This document shows positions 46,000 through 56,154 of a DNA stretch of 64,000 nt, piece by piece. A model generated the notes under the pieces. It was not told where the DNA came from, did not search any database, and worked only from the letters and a program-made list of their open reading frames with translations. Made by a program: the position numbers and the translations under genes. Position 1 is the stretch's first letter. Each line of letters begins with the position of its first letter. The stretch spans positions 1 through 64,000 of the forward strand of contig NZ_JANU01000006.1 of assembly GCF_001044395.1 (NCBI RefSeq). The letters are read 5' to 3'. This DNA comes from Caenimonas sp. SL110 (GTDB lineage Bacteria; Pseudomonadota; Gammaproteobacteria; Burkholderiales; Burkholderiaceae_C).

Positions 46000-47226
46000 T
46001 CAGGCCGATGGCGTAACCGTGACCGGTACCTGCCCGTCGGCAAGGGTCGCGACCAGGTTCTGGCCCACAACGGCCTGCTTCACGCTGGTGACCGGCTTGC
46101 CTGTCTCATCGGTCAGAAGCGCATAGCCGCGCTGGAGCACCAGCTTGGGGTCCATCAGTTCCATCCGCAGCTTCGCGTGGTCGAGTGCCTGCGCCTCGTG
46201 TTGAACGCGCGAACGCACGGCGTAACCCAGGCGATGGGCCATGGAGCCCAGCCTCAACTGCTGGGTAGCGATGCGGCCCAGCGGACGCCCCAGCCTTGAC
46301 GCGGCGTGATCCGTGCGCTGCGCCGCGACATCCAGCCGGCGACGAATCGCCCCAGTCATGCCCTGCGCTACGCCGAACAACTCATCCATCCAGGCATCGC
46401 GCGCGCGCGCTGCCAATTCTGCCGCCGCAGTCGGCGTGGGCGCGCGCACGTCAGCGCAGAAATCTGCGATGGTGAAGTCGGTTTCGTGCCCGACACCACT
46501 GACGAGCGGCACAGGACTTTCAACGATCGCATGCGCAAGCTGCTCGTCATTGAACGACCACAGGTCTTCGATCGAGCCGCCCCCACGCACCAGCAAGATC
46601 ACATCGATTTCGCCGCGCTCTGCCAACGCATACAGCGACCGCAGCGCCTTCACCAGTTCACCCGCCGCCTGCGCACCCTGCACCGGGGCAGGTGCGAGTA
46701 CCACGGGCACATGGGGCGCGCGCCGCCGCAGCGCAGTGACCACATCGTGCAATGCGGCTGCGCCGGTCGAAGTGACAAGCCCGATGCCCCTGGGCATGAG
46801 GGGAAGCTGCCGTTTGCGTGCGGAGTCGAAGAGACCCTGCGCTTCAAGCCTGGCCTTCAGTTGCAGGAACTGCTCGTACAGCGCGCCCTGCCCGGCCCTG
46901 GACAGGCTTTCAACGATCAGCTGCAAATCGCCCCGCGGCTGGTAGACGTCGAGCCGGCCGAAGACCTCGACCTGATCCCCGTCACGCGGCACAAAGTTCA
47001 ACAGCGATGCGCTACGCCGGAACATCGCACACCGGATTTGCCCTTGCCCGTCCTTGATCGAAAAGTAGAAATGTCCGCTGGACGGCCGCGAGAAGCCCGA
47101 AACCTCCCCGCGAACCGCGACAGGGTTGAACCTTGCTTCCAGCGCATCAGCAACGGCGCGGCACAGCGCGCCAACTTGCCAGATTCGCGGCGTCAATCCT
47201 GCATTTGCCACGCCGCCCATCAGCAT
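46000..47226 (-). CDS. xseA: Exodeoxyribonuclease VII large subunit
   Basis: A 408-residue XseA of near-normal length (about 400-450). The N-terminal OB fold shows GEVSGFSRPSSGHFYFSIKD and MFRRSASLLNF. The catalytic domain carries GLVTSTGAAALHDVVTAL, VLLVRGGGSIEDLWSFNDE and SGVGHETDFTIADF. The coiled-coil region follows. Together with XseB it degrades single-stranded DNA in mismatch and other repair. The small subunit gene is not in this window. It is divergent from exbB across 325 bases. Confidence 0.96.
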   Translation of the reverse strand: MLMGGVANAGLTPRIWQVGALCRAVADALEARFNPVAVRGEVSGFSRPSSGHFYFSIKDGQGQIRCAMFRRSASLLNFVPRDGDQVEVFGRLDVYQPRGDLQLIVESLSRAGQGALYEQFLQLKARLEAQGLFDSARKRQLPLMPRGIGLVTSTGAAALHDVVTALRRRAPHVPVVLAPAPVQGAQAAGELVKALRSLYALAERGEIDVILLVRGGGSIEDLWSFNDEQLAHAIVESPVPLVSGVGHETDFTIADFCADVRAPTPTAAAELAARARDAWMDELFGVAQGMTGAIRRRLDVAAQRTDHAASRLGRPLGRIATQQLRLGSMAHRLGYAVRSRVQHEAQALDHAKLRMELMDPKLVLQRGYALLTDETGKPVTSVKQAVVGQNLVATLADGQVPVTVTPSA

Positions 47227-47551
47227 CGGCCCGCGTTTCGCCGCAATTGGGGGTTGCTGTTAGTCCACAGCGCGCAGCATTGCCCCTGCCAGCCGCGGGT
47301 TTCCCCGCGAAACGCTGATTTTTCCGAGCAAGTGCATGATTTCATTGATTATTTTCCTGCTCAATTTGTCATCGATTTGTCATGATGCAGGTTTGGCGCG
47401 GGTTAGCGGACATCGGGGGTGTAGTTCTCAACAAAGTTATCCACAACTTCTGTGGGTCAGGTCCTACACATCGAGAGCGAATTCCTACAGGACGGCGCGG
47501 GTACACGATAATCGCCCGCACAACGAAGTAGTTGCCATCCGGAGCCCCCTC
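47227..47551. promoter_or_regulatory. Intergenic region between xseA and exbB
   Basis: This is a 325-base gap without a gene. It contains two direct copies of ATTTGTCAT (47364-47372, 47375-47383) with an 11-base period, and one perfect DnaA box TTATCCACA at 47437-47445. The divergent promoters of xseA and exbB must lie here, but I cannot place them reliably. Confidence 0.5.
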
Positions 47552-48184
47552 TTGCTTTCGATCATACAAGCCGCAGGCTGGCCAATCTGGCCCCTGGTTG
47601 CCTGCTCCATCCTTGCGCTCGCGCTCGTGATCGAGCGTTTCATCAGCCTCAAGACCGCCAAGGTCGTGCCGCCGAAATTGCTCGAAGAGGCGCTGGCCGT
47701 TTCGCGCAACGCCGTGCCTGCACCGGATGTCGTCGCACAGCTGTCGCAGCACTCGGCGCTCGGGGAGGTCTTGGCCAGCGGATTCCGGGCCATCAACTCG
47801 GATCCGCGCTGCACCGAAGCGGACCTGCGCGCGACGATGGAAAACACGGGACGCGCCGTCGCCCACCGCCTTGAACGCTACCTGAGTGCGCTGGCCACCA
47901 TTGCATCTGCGGCGCCCTTGCTCGGCCTGCTGGGCACGGTGATCGGCATGATCGAAATCTTCGGCTCACAGGCACCTGCCGGCGGCACCACGGGCGGCAA
48001 TCCGGCGCAGCTCGCGCACGGCATCTCCGTCGCGCTCTACAACACCGCTTTCGGGCTGATCGTCGCGATCCCGTCGCTGATTTTCTGGCGCTATTTCCGG
48101 GTGCGGGTCGACGATTACCTCTTGACGCTGGAGCTGTCTGCAGAGCGGTTCGTGCGCCACCTCAACACGATTCGCGGCCGCTGA
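47552..48184 (+). CDS. exbB: ExbB/TolQ-family proton-channel protein
   Basis: A 210-residue protein with three membrane segments: about residues 10-30 (WPLVACSILALALVIERF), 110-135 (IASAAPLLGLLGTVIGMIEIF) and 150-175 (ISVALYNTAFGLIVAIPSLIF). These are the hallmark pore helices. With ExbD it uses the proton gradient to energise TonB or a similar system. The start is the TTG at 47552, with GGAG 7 bases upstream. The frame opens far upstream (47336) with no signal. It is the first gene of the exbB-exbD-lpxK-trm112-kdsB-adk run. Confidence 0.92.
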   Translation: MLSIIQAAGWPIWPLVACSILALALVIERFISLKTAKVVPPKLLEEALAVSRNAVPAPDVVAQLSQHSALGEVLASGFRAINSDPRCTEADLRATMENTGRAVAHRLERYLSALATIASAAPLLGLLGTVIGMIEIFGSQAPAGGTTGGNPAQLAHGISVALYNTAFGLIVAIPSLIFWRYFRVRVDDYLLTLELSAERFVRHLNTIRGR

Positions 48185-48194
48185 ACCGGACACC

Positions 48195-48626
48195 ATGAAC
48201 TTCCAGCCACGCAAGAAGGACGAACCGGAGATCAACCTGATCCCGTTCATCGACGTATTGCTCGTCGTGCTGATCTTTCTCATGCTGTCCACCACCTACA
48301 GCAAGTTCACGGAGCTGCAGCTTCGCCTGCCGGTCGCCGACAGCGACGCGCAGCGCGACTATCCCCGCGAAGTGATCGTGTCCGTCTCCAGTGACGGGCG
48401 CTATTCGGTCAAAGGCACCCCCGTCAACGGGCGTGACGTCAACGCAGTTGCACAAGCGCTGTCCGAAGGCGCCAAGGCAGGCAAGGACAGCGTCGTCATC
48501 ATCACTGCCGACGCCGCGGCGCCCCACCAGTCCGTGATCACGGTCATGGAAGCGGCGCGTCGCATCGGCCTGAACCAGATCACCTTCGCCACCCAGTCAT
48601 CGGCCCAGGCGGCCGCGACCCGCTGA
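48195..48626 (+). CDS. exbD: ExbD/TolR-family protein
   Basis: A 143-residue protein. A short cytoplasmic N-terminus (KKDEPEINLIPFID) leads into a single membrane helix (about residues 17-37) with the conserved proton-carrying Asp in FIDVLLV, then a periplasmic domain (VSVSSDGRYSVKGTPVNG). It partners with ExbB 10 bases upstream. No tonB gene is adjacent. In betaproteobacteria this pair beside lpxK is common and may serve envelope lipid or LPS-related functions. Confidence 0.94.
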   Translation: MNFQPRKKDEPEINLIPFIDVLLVVLIFLMLSTTYSKFTELQLRLPVADSDAQRDYPREVIVSVSSDGRYSVKGTPVNGRDVNAVAQALSEGAKAGKDSVVIITADAAAPHQSVITVMEAARRIGLNQITFATQSSAQAAATR

Positions 48627-48628
48627 CG

Positions 48629-49651
48629 ATGGGCCACGCGCTGCAGCGCGCATGGCTGCGGCGCGGCGCGCTGGCACGGGTCCTCTGGCCGCTGTCGCTC
48701 GTGTTTGGCGCGCTCTCCGCGCTGCGGCGCCTGGGCTTTCGCTCAGGCTTGATCAAGCGCAACCGGATGCCGGTGCCCGTGATCGTGGTGGGCAATGTGG
48801 TGGCTGGCGGGTCGGGCAAGACGCCGGTGGTCATCGCGCTGGTCGATCACCTGCGTTCGCGCGGAATCAACGCCGCAGTCGTGTCACGCGGCTACGGACG
48901 CGCCGCCACCGACTGCAGGCAGGTGCACGCGACAAGCGATGCCCGGGATGTCGGCGATGAGCCGATCCTCATCTCGCGCGCATGCGGTGTGCCGGTCTTC
49001 GTTGCACCTGCGCGCGCCGACGCCGCGCGCGCGCTGCTTGCCGCGTATCCGCAAGTGCAAGTCGTCGTTTGCGATGACGGCCTGCAGCACTACGCCCTTG
49101 CGCGCGATATTGAAATCTGCGTCTTTGACGACCGGGGCATCGGCAACGGCTGGCTTCTCCCAGCCGGTCCGTTGCGCGAGCGCTGGCCGCGTGACGCCGA
49201 CCTCGTGCTGCGGACGCAGGGCGCAAAAGACATAGCGGGCCACCTCGTTGGCCGCCACCTCGCCAGTGCTGCCGTACGAGCCGACGGAGCGAAACGCGCC
49301 CTTGGCCAATTGCGATCAGAACGCGCACTGATCGCCGTCGCCGGCATCGCAAGACCCCAGGCGTTCTTTGACATGCTCCGAACGCACCAGCTGCTCCCCG
49401 TCCGAACGCTGGCTTTGCCCGACCACGCCGCTGACTGCGACTACCTGTCGCTCCTGGCGGGCATTCCATCCGGCGCCACACTCGTGTGCACCCTGAAAGA
49501 CGCGGTCAAGCTGTGGAAGCATCGCCCCGATGCATGGGCCGTGCCGCTGGAGCTCGACATTGCACCGGAGTTCTGGCGTGAGCTCGACGCACTGCTGCAA
49601 CCCCTGCTCGATGCAAAGCTATCATCCGGCCATGGATCCCAAACTGCTTGA
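48629..49651 (+). CDS. lpxK: Tetraacyldisaccharide 4'-kinase
   Basis: A 340-residue lipid A kinase. An N-terminal membrane-associated segment ([19 protein letters not shown]) is followed by the P-loop [18 protein letters not shown] (about residues 52-69), [15 protein letters not shown] and [15 protein letters not shown]. It phosphorylates the 4' position of the lipid A precursor at the inner membrane. It lies 2 bases after exbD and overlaps the next gene by 20 bases. Confidence 0.96.
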   Translation: MGHALQRAWLRRGALARVLWPLSLVFGALSALRRLGFRSGLIKRNRMPVPVIVVGNVVAGGSGKTPVVIALVDHLRSRGINAAVVSRGYGRAATDCRQVHATSDARDVGDEPILISRACGVPVFVAPARADAARALLAAYPQVQVVVCDDGLQHYALARDIEICVFDDRGIGNGWLLPAGPLRERWPRDADLVLRTQGAKDIAGHLVGRHLASAAVRADGAKRALGQLRSERALIAVAGIARPQAFFDMLRTHQLLPVRTLALPDHAADCDYLSLLAGIPSGATLVCTLKDAVKLWKHRPDAWAVPLELDIAPEFWRELDALLQPLLDAKLSSGHGSQTA

Positions 49652-49838
49652 GCTGCTGGTGTGCCCCGTGACCAAAGGTCACCTGGACTACGACCGCGAT
49701 CGCCAGGAGCTGCTGTCGCGCAGCGCTCGCCTGGCCTACCCGATACGCGATGGCATTCCCATCTTGCTGGAAGAAGAGGCACGAACGCTGAGCGATGAAG
49801 AGCTGGAACGCCTGCCCGCTCGCACGCCTTTGGTCTGA
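49632..49838 (+). CDS. Trm112-family (YcaR-like) protein
   Basis: A 68-residue protein starting [21 protein letters not shown] and containing [17 protein letters not shown], the Trm112/YcaR fold. The usual zinc-ribbon cysteines are reduced to one (Cys11), as in many bacterial members. The function is unknown, but the gene is typically wedged between lpxK and kdsB, as here. It overlaps both neighbours (20 bases and 1 base). Confidence 0.92.
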   Translation: MDPKLLELLVCPVTKGHLDYDRDRQELLSRSARLAYPIRDGIPILLEEEARTLSDEELERLPARTPLV

Positions 49839-50614
49839 TGGGTTTTTGCGTCCTGATCCCGGCGCGGCTCGCATCCACCCGCCTGCCGAACAAGCCGCTT
49901 GCGGATATTGCAGGCCAGCCGATGGTCGTGCGTGTTGCGCAGCGGGCCAGGGCCTCGTCCGCAAGCCGAGTTGTCGTTGCAGCGGACGACGCGTCCATCG
50001 TCGATGCTTGCAGAGCCCACGGCGTCGAAGCGATCCTGACGCGCGCCGATCACCCTTCGGGCAGCGACCGCCTCGCCCAGGCGTGCGAGCAACTCGGGCT
50101 GGATGGTCGCGACGCGGTCGTGAACGTGCAAGGCGACGAGCCGATGATCGACCCATCCCTCATCGACTCTGTGGCCGACCTGCTGGAAGCCCGGCCCGAA
50201 GCCAGCATGAGCACGGCCGCGCACGCCATCGACAGCGTCGCCGAATTCGTCAATCCGAATGTGGTCAAGGTCGTGCTCGACGCCAACGGCCTGGCGCTCT
50301 ATTTCAGCCGCGCGCCGATTCCGTGGTGGCGCGATGCGAACGCTGCAGGCATCACCGCCCTGCCTGATCCCCGGCCTCTGCGGCATGTCGGAATCTACGG
50401 TTATCGCGCGGGCTTCCTGCGTGGATTTCCGAAGATGGTCGCCGCGCCCGTTGAAGGCATCGAGGCACTCGAGCAGCTGCGCGCGATGTGGCACGGCCAC
50501 CGGATCGCCGTGCATGTGACCCCCGATGCGCCAGGCGTCGGTGTCGATACGCCAGAAGATCTTGAACGCGTGCGCGCCCTCTGGGCAGGACCCGCGTTCA
50601 AGCCCGGCGTGTAA
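49838..50614 (+). CDS. kdsB: 3-deoxy-manno-octulosonate cytidylyltransferase
   Basis: A 258-residue CMP-KDO synthetase. The N-terminal nucleotide motif [32 protein letters not shown] and the sugar-site region [15 protein letters not shown] are typical. It activates KDO for transfer to lipid A. It shares its ATG with the Trm112-family stop (TGATG), which argues for coupled translation, and sits two genes from lpxK in the same pathway. Confidence 0.97.
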   Translation: MGFCVLIPARLASTRLPNKPLADIAGQPMVVRVAQRARASSASRVVVAADDASIVDACRAHGVEAILTRADHPSGSDRLAQACEQLGLDGRDAVVNVQGDEPMIDPSLIDSVADLLEARPEASMSTAAHAIDSVAEFVNPNVVKVVLDANGLALYFSRAPIPWWRDANAAGITALPDPRPLRHVGIYGYRAGFLRGFPKMVAAPVEGIEALEQLRAMWHGHRIAVHVTPDAPGVGVDTPEDLERVRALWAGPAFKPGV

Positions 50615-50655
50615 GGCTCGCCGAAGGGCACGCGTGATATCCTTTGCCCCAATAA

Positions 50656-51381
<726 letters not shown>

Positions 51382-51404
51382 TCGCCCGATCGAGCTGACG
51401 CAAA

Positions 51405-51869
51405 TCAAACCGGGCTGGACCGCAGCCCGTACGCCTTCCCGTCCACGAACAGGTATTCCGCTCGCAGGATAGCCTCGCCCTTTTCGTCCTTGAAGATGAA
51501 GCCCAGCACCGACATGGAAGCGCCGACCTTGATCTCGGGCACCTTCCATGTCTCCAGCCGGGTGAGCGGGGCCAGTTCAATCTCCCATCGCCGGTCGCGC
51601 CTTCTGGGCAATGTGGCTCGCGTCAGCAGCGCCTTGCCGTCCACCGGCGCAGACTGTGCGGGCACCTGGCGCATTCCCAGGTCTGCGGGCAGCTTCAGAT
51701 CCGCAGGCACCTCCAGCATCAGTTCGGCGTGCGGGTTCTGTCACTTCGAGCGGATGACCTTGCCTTCGAGGTAGATCGGCCTTTCCTGGTCGAAGCTGCT
51801 CCAGCCGTGGTGTGCATGCGCAAGGGTGGGCACGGCCATCGCGGCCACCAGAAAGTCGCGTCGTTGCAT
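51405..51869 (-). pseudogene. DUF6152-like exported protein broken by an in-frame TGA
   Basis: The frame starts at ATG 51869 with MQRRDFLVAAMAVPTLAHAH, a signal-like N-terminus, then HHGWSSFDQERPIYLEGKVIRSK. A TGA at 51743-51741 replaces what in related proteins is, as I recall, a Trp (K-W-Q-N-P-H-A-E). Reading continues in the same frame for 112 codons to a TGA at 51405, with sensible sequence (MLEVPADLKL, WKVPEIKVGASMSVLG). The first 42 codons and the rest are otherwise intact. It is therefore a recent nonsense mutation, a sequencing error, or recoding. It lies downstream of the DUF6644-like membrane protein, its usual neighbour. Confidence 0.8.
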
Positions 51870-51894
51870 ATGAAGATCTCCGGGTCGTGTGTGG

Positions 51895-52314
51895 TCAACG
51901 ATAGGCGATCCAGCGTCCGCACGTGAGCACGGCCAGCCAGATCAGGGTGGAAGAAACCATGAGCATTTTTGCAGCGGCGTCCAGCTTGTGAAGCGACCCG
52001 CGTCCATGAAACCACGCCGCATTGCAGCCGGCGGCGAACAGCAGCAGGATCTTGAACGTGAAGGCCCGGTTGGCCAGAAGCTCGGCGGGCCGGGTTGCAA
52101 ACATGACGAGACCCGAGGCCGCAGCGAGCGCGAATCCGGTCACTGCAATGCCCAGGCTGAGCCGTGCGAGATCTGCGACCGGCAATGCTGCGCCGCGACC
52201 GAATACGCGCAACTCGAGCAACACCAGATTGCCCAGTAGCAAAGCGATGCCGCAAATATGGACGATCTCCAGCAGCGGATAAATCCAGGCGCTGGACTGG
52301 ATGGCCTGGCCCAT
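51895..52314 (-). CDS. DUF6644-like integral membrane protein
   Basis: A 139-residue protein with about four membrane segments: WIYPLLEIVHICGIALLLGN, LSLGIAVTGFALAAASGLVM, AFTFKILLLFAAGCNAAWFH and MLMVSSTLIWLAVLTCGRW. The family name is from memory of the pairing with DUF6152 proteins, and no function is known. ATG 52314 shares one base with the asparaginase stop (TGATG), so the two are coupled. The broken DUF6152-like gene follows by 25 bases. Confidence 0.7.
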   Translation of the reverse strand: MGQAIQSSAWIYPLLEIVHICGIALLLGNLVLLELRVFGRGAALPVADLARLSLGIAVTGFALAAASGLVMFATRPAELLANRAFTFKILLLFAAGCNAAWFHGRGSLHKLDAAAKMLMVSSTLIWLAVLTCGRWIAYR

Positions 52315-53255
52315 CAGGCGAGCAAGTCCAGCAGCATGGCGATGCGAGCCTTCACCGGCGACAAGCCGCCTGAATCGGGAAACAGATCGCCCGGGTGCGG
52401 GATCACGCGACCGCAAGCAACGCGCGTTGATCGCACGATACGCACACCGGCTGCCTGCGCGCGCAAAAGCGCAGCTTCCAGATCGTGATGAATCGTGCCG
52501 TTGCCGGTTGCTGCGACGACGATGCCGCTGACTCGCTGTGCCAGCAGTGCGTCGACCACAGTGCCGCTTGCGCCTGCATGGCTCATGACGATCTCGACCA
52601 GCGGCCAGCCATCAGTCGGCGCCGCAACGACCTTTGCAAATGCCAACGCCGCATTGGACGCAGATTGCGGCCATGCCCGCGAAGCACGCACCACCCCCTC
52701 CTGGACCACCCCGATCGGCCCCGCATCGCCAGACGAAAACGCATCCAGCCGATACGTGTGCTGCTTTGTGACATCGACTGCACCGTGAATCGTGCCGGCG
52801 CACACAGCAACCACACCACGCGCACCGGGCGTGTTGGCCACTGCAATGGCATCGACGATGTTTTGCGGCCCGTCTGCAGCCAGCGAGGTCGCCGGCCGCA
52901 TCGCGCAGGTGAGCACGACAGGCTTGCTGGCAGCCAGCACACAGTGAAGAAAGAAAGCAGTCTCTTCCAGGGTATCGGTGCCGTGGGTGATGACGACGCC
53001 GGCCACGTCCGGCTGCGACAGCCAGTGGCTGCATCGCTGCGCCAGCGTGGACCAGATGGCCCACGTCATGTCCTTGGAATCCACCTGTGCAACCTGTTCG
53101 CTCACCAGCGGCGTGTCCTTGAGCTGCGGGATCCGCCCCAGGATCTCGGCGATGCCCAGCTGGGCCGCGCTGTAGCCGACGTTGTCGCCCGCAGTGGCGG
53201 ACGTACCCGCCAAGGTGCCGCCAGTCGCCAGAACGACTATTTTTTGTGGAGTCAC
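52314..53255 (-). CDS. L-asparaginase
   Basis: A 313-residue asparaginase with both catalytic threonine motifs, ATGGTLAG near the N-terminus and [13 protein letters not shown] (about residue 95). [10 protein letters not shown] and the C-terminal [11 protein letters not shown] are also typical. No signal peptide is seen, so the protein is probably cytoplasmic. No ATG is available at the 5' end. GTG 53255, GTG 53261 or TTG 53270 are possible, and I prefer 53255 because AAAAGAG lies upstream. Its promoter must overlap the lexA operator region. Confidence 0.9.
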   Translation of the reverse strand: MTPQKIVVLATGGTLAGTSATAGDNVGYSAAQLGIAEILGRIPQLKDTPLVSEQVAQVDSKDMTWAIWSTLAQRCSHWLSQPDVAGVVITHGTDTLEETAFFLHCVLAASKPVVLTCAMRPATSLAADGPQNIVDAIAVANTPGARGVVAVCAGTIHGAVDVTKQHTYRLDAFSSGDAGPIGVVQEGVVRASRAWPQSASNAALAFAKVVAAPTDGWPLVEIVMSHAGASGTVVDALLAQRVSGIVVAATGNGTIHHDLEAALLRAQAAGVRIVRSTRVACGRVIPHPGDLFPDSGGLSPVKARIAMLLDLLA

Positions 53256-53272
53256 TTGCACTCTTTTCAAAA

Positions 53273-53307
53273 CTGTTCAAAAATACAGGTACTGGATATC
53301 AAAACAG
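53273..53307. promoter_or_regulatory. Two tandem LexA (SOS) boxes
   Basis: Box 1 is CTG at 53273-53275, 10 bases, CAG at 53286-53288. Box 2 is CTG at 53292-53294, 10 bases, CAG at 53305-53307, in TACTGGATATCAAAACAGTG, close to the E. coli consensus. They lie 19 bases apart, 14 bases before the lexA ATG, and immediately upstream of the asparaginase start. lexA autoregulation is expected. Confidence 0.9.
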
Positions 53308-53320
53308 TGGGGTCCCCAAC

Positions 53321-53995
53321 ATGCTCGATTCTCCCAAGCTCACCGCTCGCCAGCAGCAAATTCTGGAATTGATCCAGAGCGCCATCGCCCGAACGGGTGC
53401 GCCGCCGACGCGCGCAGAAATTGCCACTGAACTCGGCTTCAAGTCCGCCAACGCGGCCGAGGAGCACTTGCAGGCCCTTGCACGCAAAGGCGTCATCGAC
53501 CTGATCAGCGGCACATCGCGCGGGATCCGGCTCAAGAGCGATGCGCTGCGCATGATCAATGAATCGCGGATCAAGCAGTTCTCCTTGCCCCTTCAATCGC
53601 TTGCGCAACTCGCGTTGCCACTGATTGGTCGCGTCGCCGCAGGCTCGCCCATTCTCGCGCAGGAGCATGTTGACCAGACCTATTACGTGGAAAACAGCCT
53701 CTTCCAGCGTAAGCCCGATTACCTGCTCAAGGTGCGCGGCATGTCGATGCGCGACGCCGGCATCATGGACGGCGACCTGCTCGCTGTGCAGGCCACCAAG
53801 GATGCCAAGAACGGCCAGATCGTCGTCGCGCGGCTTGGCGATGACGTCACCGTGAAGCGCTTTCGGCGTAACAAGCACCTCATCGAACTTCACGCAGAAA
53901 ACCCGGATTACCCCACCATCGTGGTCGAGCCGGGAGAGCCATTTGAGATCGAAGGTCTTGCCGTCGGTCTCATCCGCAACACGATGCTGATGTAG
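53321..53995 (+). CDS. lexA: SOS repressor LexA
   Basis: A 224-residue repressor-protease. The winged helix spans 1-70 ([36 protein letters not shown]). The self-cleavage bond is Ala107-Gly108, and the catalytic pair is Ser142 (GMSMRDAGI) and Lys179 (DVTVKRF). On RecA activation it cleaves itself and releases the SOS regulon. ATG 53321 matches family starts. Two LexA boxes lie directly upstream. Confidence 0.97.
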   Translation: MLDSPKLTARQQQILELIQSAIARTGAPPTRAEIATELGFKSANAAEEHLQALARKGVIDLISGTSRGIRLKSDALRMINESRIKQFSLPLQSLAQLALPLIGRVAAGSPILAQEHVDQTYYVENSLFQRKPDYLLKVRGMSMRDAGIMDGDLLAVQATKDAKNGQIVVARLGDDVTVKRFRRNKHLIELHAENPDYPTIVVEPGEPFEIEGLAVGLIRNTMLM

Positions 53996-54143
53996 GCCTT
54001 GCGGCCTGCAAAGGTCACCCAATTCCGGCTTGCCGCAGGTGGCGGGCGTATGACGAACGACAGTGAGTCGTCATCACCCTGCAGCGAGCCGTCCAATGTC
54101 AATCCTGCCTGTGTTCAACCCTCTTTAGTTTCAGGAGAGTCGC

Positions 54144-54476
54144 ATGGGAATGATGATGATTTCATTGGATGGTCTGCTCGCGCCGCTGCATCACCTCGCG
54201 TCGTGGTTCGCGCCTCGCCAAATGGCGACGCTCACTTCGCCGACCCGGCAGCAGGGCTTGATCCAGGCCTCGCACACGCGCCCCGCATTCCTTCGCAAAC
54301 CCCGTCCCGGCATTCCGGCCCAGTGCCGACGCGCGACGCGGCCCTTGCGCGTATTTCGTGTCAGCTCCGATTCGCAAGCCGCAGTGACCGGTGCGCGAAT
54401 CGCGATCTCGGGAACCATGGACGATGTGTGCGCCGAACTTGATCGGCTGGCCGCGATTGAGGCCTCCGCGCGCTAA
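54144..54476 (+). CDS. Hypothetical protein downstream of lexA
   Basis: A 110-residue basic protein. The N-terminal 45 residues are variable and Arg/Pro-rich (RPAFLRKPRPGIPAQCRRATRPL). The C-terminal half (FRVSSDSQAAVTGARIAISGTMDDVCAELDRLAAIEA) looks folded and conserved. AGGAG lies 7 bases before the ATG, supporting translation. No family is recognised. It lies 148 bases after lexA without a visible SOS box of its own. Confidence 0.65.
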   Translation: MGMMMISLDGLLAPLHHLASWFAPRQMATLTSPTRQQGLIQASHTRPAFLRKPRPGIPAQCRRATRPLRVFRVSSDSQAAVTGARIAISGTMDDVCAELDRLAAIEASAR

Positions 54477-54491
54477 AGAGACGGTCCCGCT

Positions 54492-55007
54492 TCAGGCGTT
54501 GGCGCCAACCAGGTAATCGGCCTTGCCCAGTTCGACGCCGTTGTGACGCAGGATGGCATAGGCCATCACGACATGAAAGCTCGTATTGGCCATGGCCCAA
54601 TGCTTGAGGTAGGCCTCGGCCTTCATCGTGCGCGTCTTGTCGCGGCCCACTGGAAACGTGATGTCCTTGTCTTCGGTGCCGTCGAGCTTGTCGGCAGGCA
54701 CTGAAGCAAGCCATGCGACGGTCTTCTGGATGCGGTCCTTCAGTTCGTCAAAGCTGGCTTCGTTGTCTTCGAACTTCGGCGCTTCAACACCTGAAATCCG
54801 CGCGATCCCGTTCTTGGCCGCGTCGCACGCAATCTGGATCTGACGCGTAAACGGCAGCATGTCGGGCGAGAGTCGATAACCCAGGATGGCGGCCGGCTCG
54901 ATCTTGCGCGCTTCCACGAATGCCTGGCCCTTGCCAACGATGTGCGCGAGATTGGAGAGCGTGGTGGTCAAGACCGGAATGCTGGCGGAGTACATCGAAA
55001 TCGTCAT
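54492..55007 (-). CDS. DUF1993 family protein
   Basis: A 171-residue helical protein. It starts MTISMYSASIPVLTTTLSNL and contains LSPDMLPFTRQIQIACDAAKNG and KHWAMANTSFHVVMAYAILRHNGVELGKADYL, which match DUF1993, a DinB-like four-helix family of unknown function. AAGGA precedes ATG 55007. The frame extends to 55133 without support. It diverges from the hydroxyacid dehydrogenase gene. Confidence 0.88.
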   Translation of the reverse strand: MTISMYSASIPVLTTTLSNLAHIVGKGQAFVEARKIEPAAILGYRLSPDMLPFTRQIQIACDAAKNGIARISGVEAPKFEDNEASFDELKDRIQKTVAWLASVPADKLDGTEDKDITFPVGRDKTRTMKAEAYLKHWAMANTSFHVVMAYAILRHNGVELGKADYLVGANA

Positions 55008-55132
55008 TGAAAATCCTTGGGTTGATCCTGCGAAAGGACGAATGCTAGCGGCCGCCACCCTTTCATGCTGGCAAGGCCATTGATGACCAGGCCCGGCCAA
55101 ACACGTCATGAGCCGAGGCACAATGCGAAGCA

Positions 55133-56140
55133 ATGAACATTGTCATCCTCGACGACTACCAGGACGCGGTAAGAAAGCTTGCCTGCGCCTCACGACTTGA
55201 AGCCTATCCCGCCAAGGTCTTCACCAACACGGTAAAGGGTACCGGCCAGCTGTCCGTGCGGCTGCGAGATGCGGATGTGATCGTCCTCATCCGCGAACGA
55301 ACCCATCTCACCCGCCTGCTGGTCGAGAAGCTGCCGCGCCTGAAACTCATTTCGCAAACGGGCCGTGTCGGCGCGCACATCGACGTGCAGGCCTGCACCG
55401 AGCGCGGCATCGCGGTGGCTGAAGGCGTGAGTTCACCCATCGCCCCTGCCGAGCTGACCTGGGCGCTCATCATGGCGTCGATGCGCCGCCTGCCTCAATA
55501 CATCAGCACGCTCAAGCATGGCGGCTGGCAGCAATCCGGCATGAAGTCTGCGTCCATGCCTCCCAATTTTGGCGTCGGCCAGGTACTGCGCGGACGCACG
55601 CTGGGTATCTGGGGTTACGGCAAGATCGGCCAACTGGTGGCCGGCTACGGCAGGGCTTTCGGAATGGAAGTGCTGGTCTGGGGCAGTGAGGCAGCGCGCG
55701 AGCGCGCCGCAGCCGATGGACTGCATGCAGCGGGCAGCCGTGAAGAGCTTTTCGCAGTGAGCGACGTGCTCAGCCTCCACTTGCGACTTTCCGAAGAAAC
55801 CACGAGCATCGTCACGCTGGAGGACCTGGGCCGGATGAAGCCGACGGCGCTCATCGTCAACACGTCGCGTGCCGAACTGATCGCGCCGGACGCGCTGATC
55901 GCGGCGCTCAATCGCGGTCGTCCGGGCATGGCTGCGATCGACGTATTCGAAAGCGAGCCCATCTTGCAGGGCCATGCGCTGCTGCGGCTCGAAAACTGCA
56001 TCTGCACGCCGCACATCGGCTACGTCGAGCAGGACAACTACGAGCTTCTCTTTGGCGCGGCATTCGACAACATCGTCAATTTCATTCGCGGCACGCCGAC
56101 CAATATCGTCAATCCCGGCGCCCTTCAGATGCGCCGCTAG
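55133..56140 (+). CDS. D-2-hydroxyacid dehydrogenase family protein
   Basis: A 335-residue NAD-dependent dehydrogenase of the D-isomer family. The dinucleotide motif is in LGIWGYGKIGQLVAGYG (about residues 158-174). The catalytic Arg is near LIVNTSRAELI, Glu in VFESEPI and His in CTPHIGYVE. The substrate is unknown (phosphoglycerate- or hydroxypyruvate-type). It is followed 14 bases later by an MFS transporter with a GTG start, and the two may form a catabolic unit. Confidence 0.92.
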   Translation: MNIVILDDYQDAVRKLACASRLEAYPAKVFTNTVKGTGQLSVRLRDADVIVLIRERTHLTRLLVEKLPRLKLISQTGRVGAHIDVQACTERGIAVAEGVSSPIAPAELTWALIMASMRRLPQYISTLKHGGWQQSGMKSASMPPNFGVGQVLRGRTLGIWGYGKIGQLVAGYGRAFGMEVLVWGSEAARERAAADGLHAAGSREELFAVSDVLSLHLRLSEETTSIVTLEDLGRMKPTALIVNTSRAELIAPDALIAALNRGRPGMAAIDVFESEPILQGHALLRLENCICTPHIGYVEQDNYELLFGAAFDNIVNFIRGTPTNIVNPGALQMRR

Positions 56141-56154
56141 ATCCTGGCATCCCA

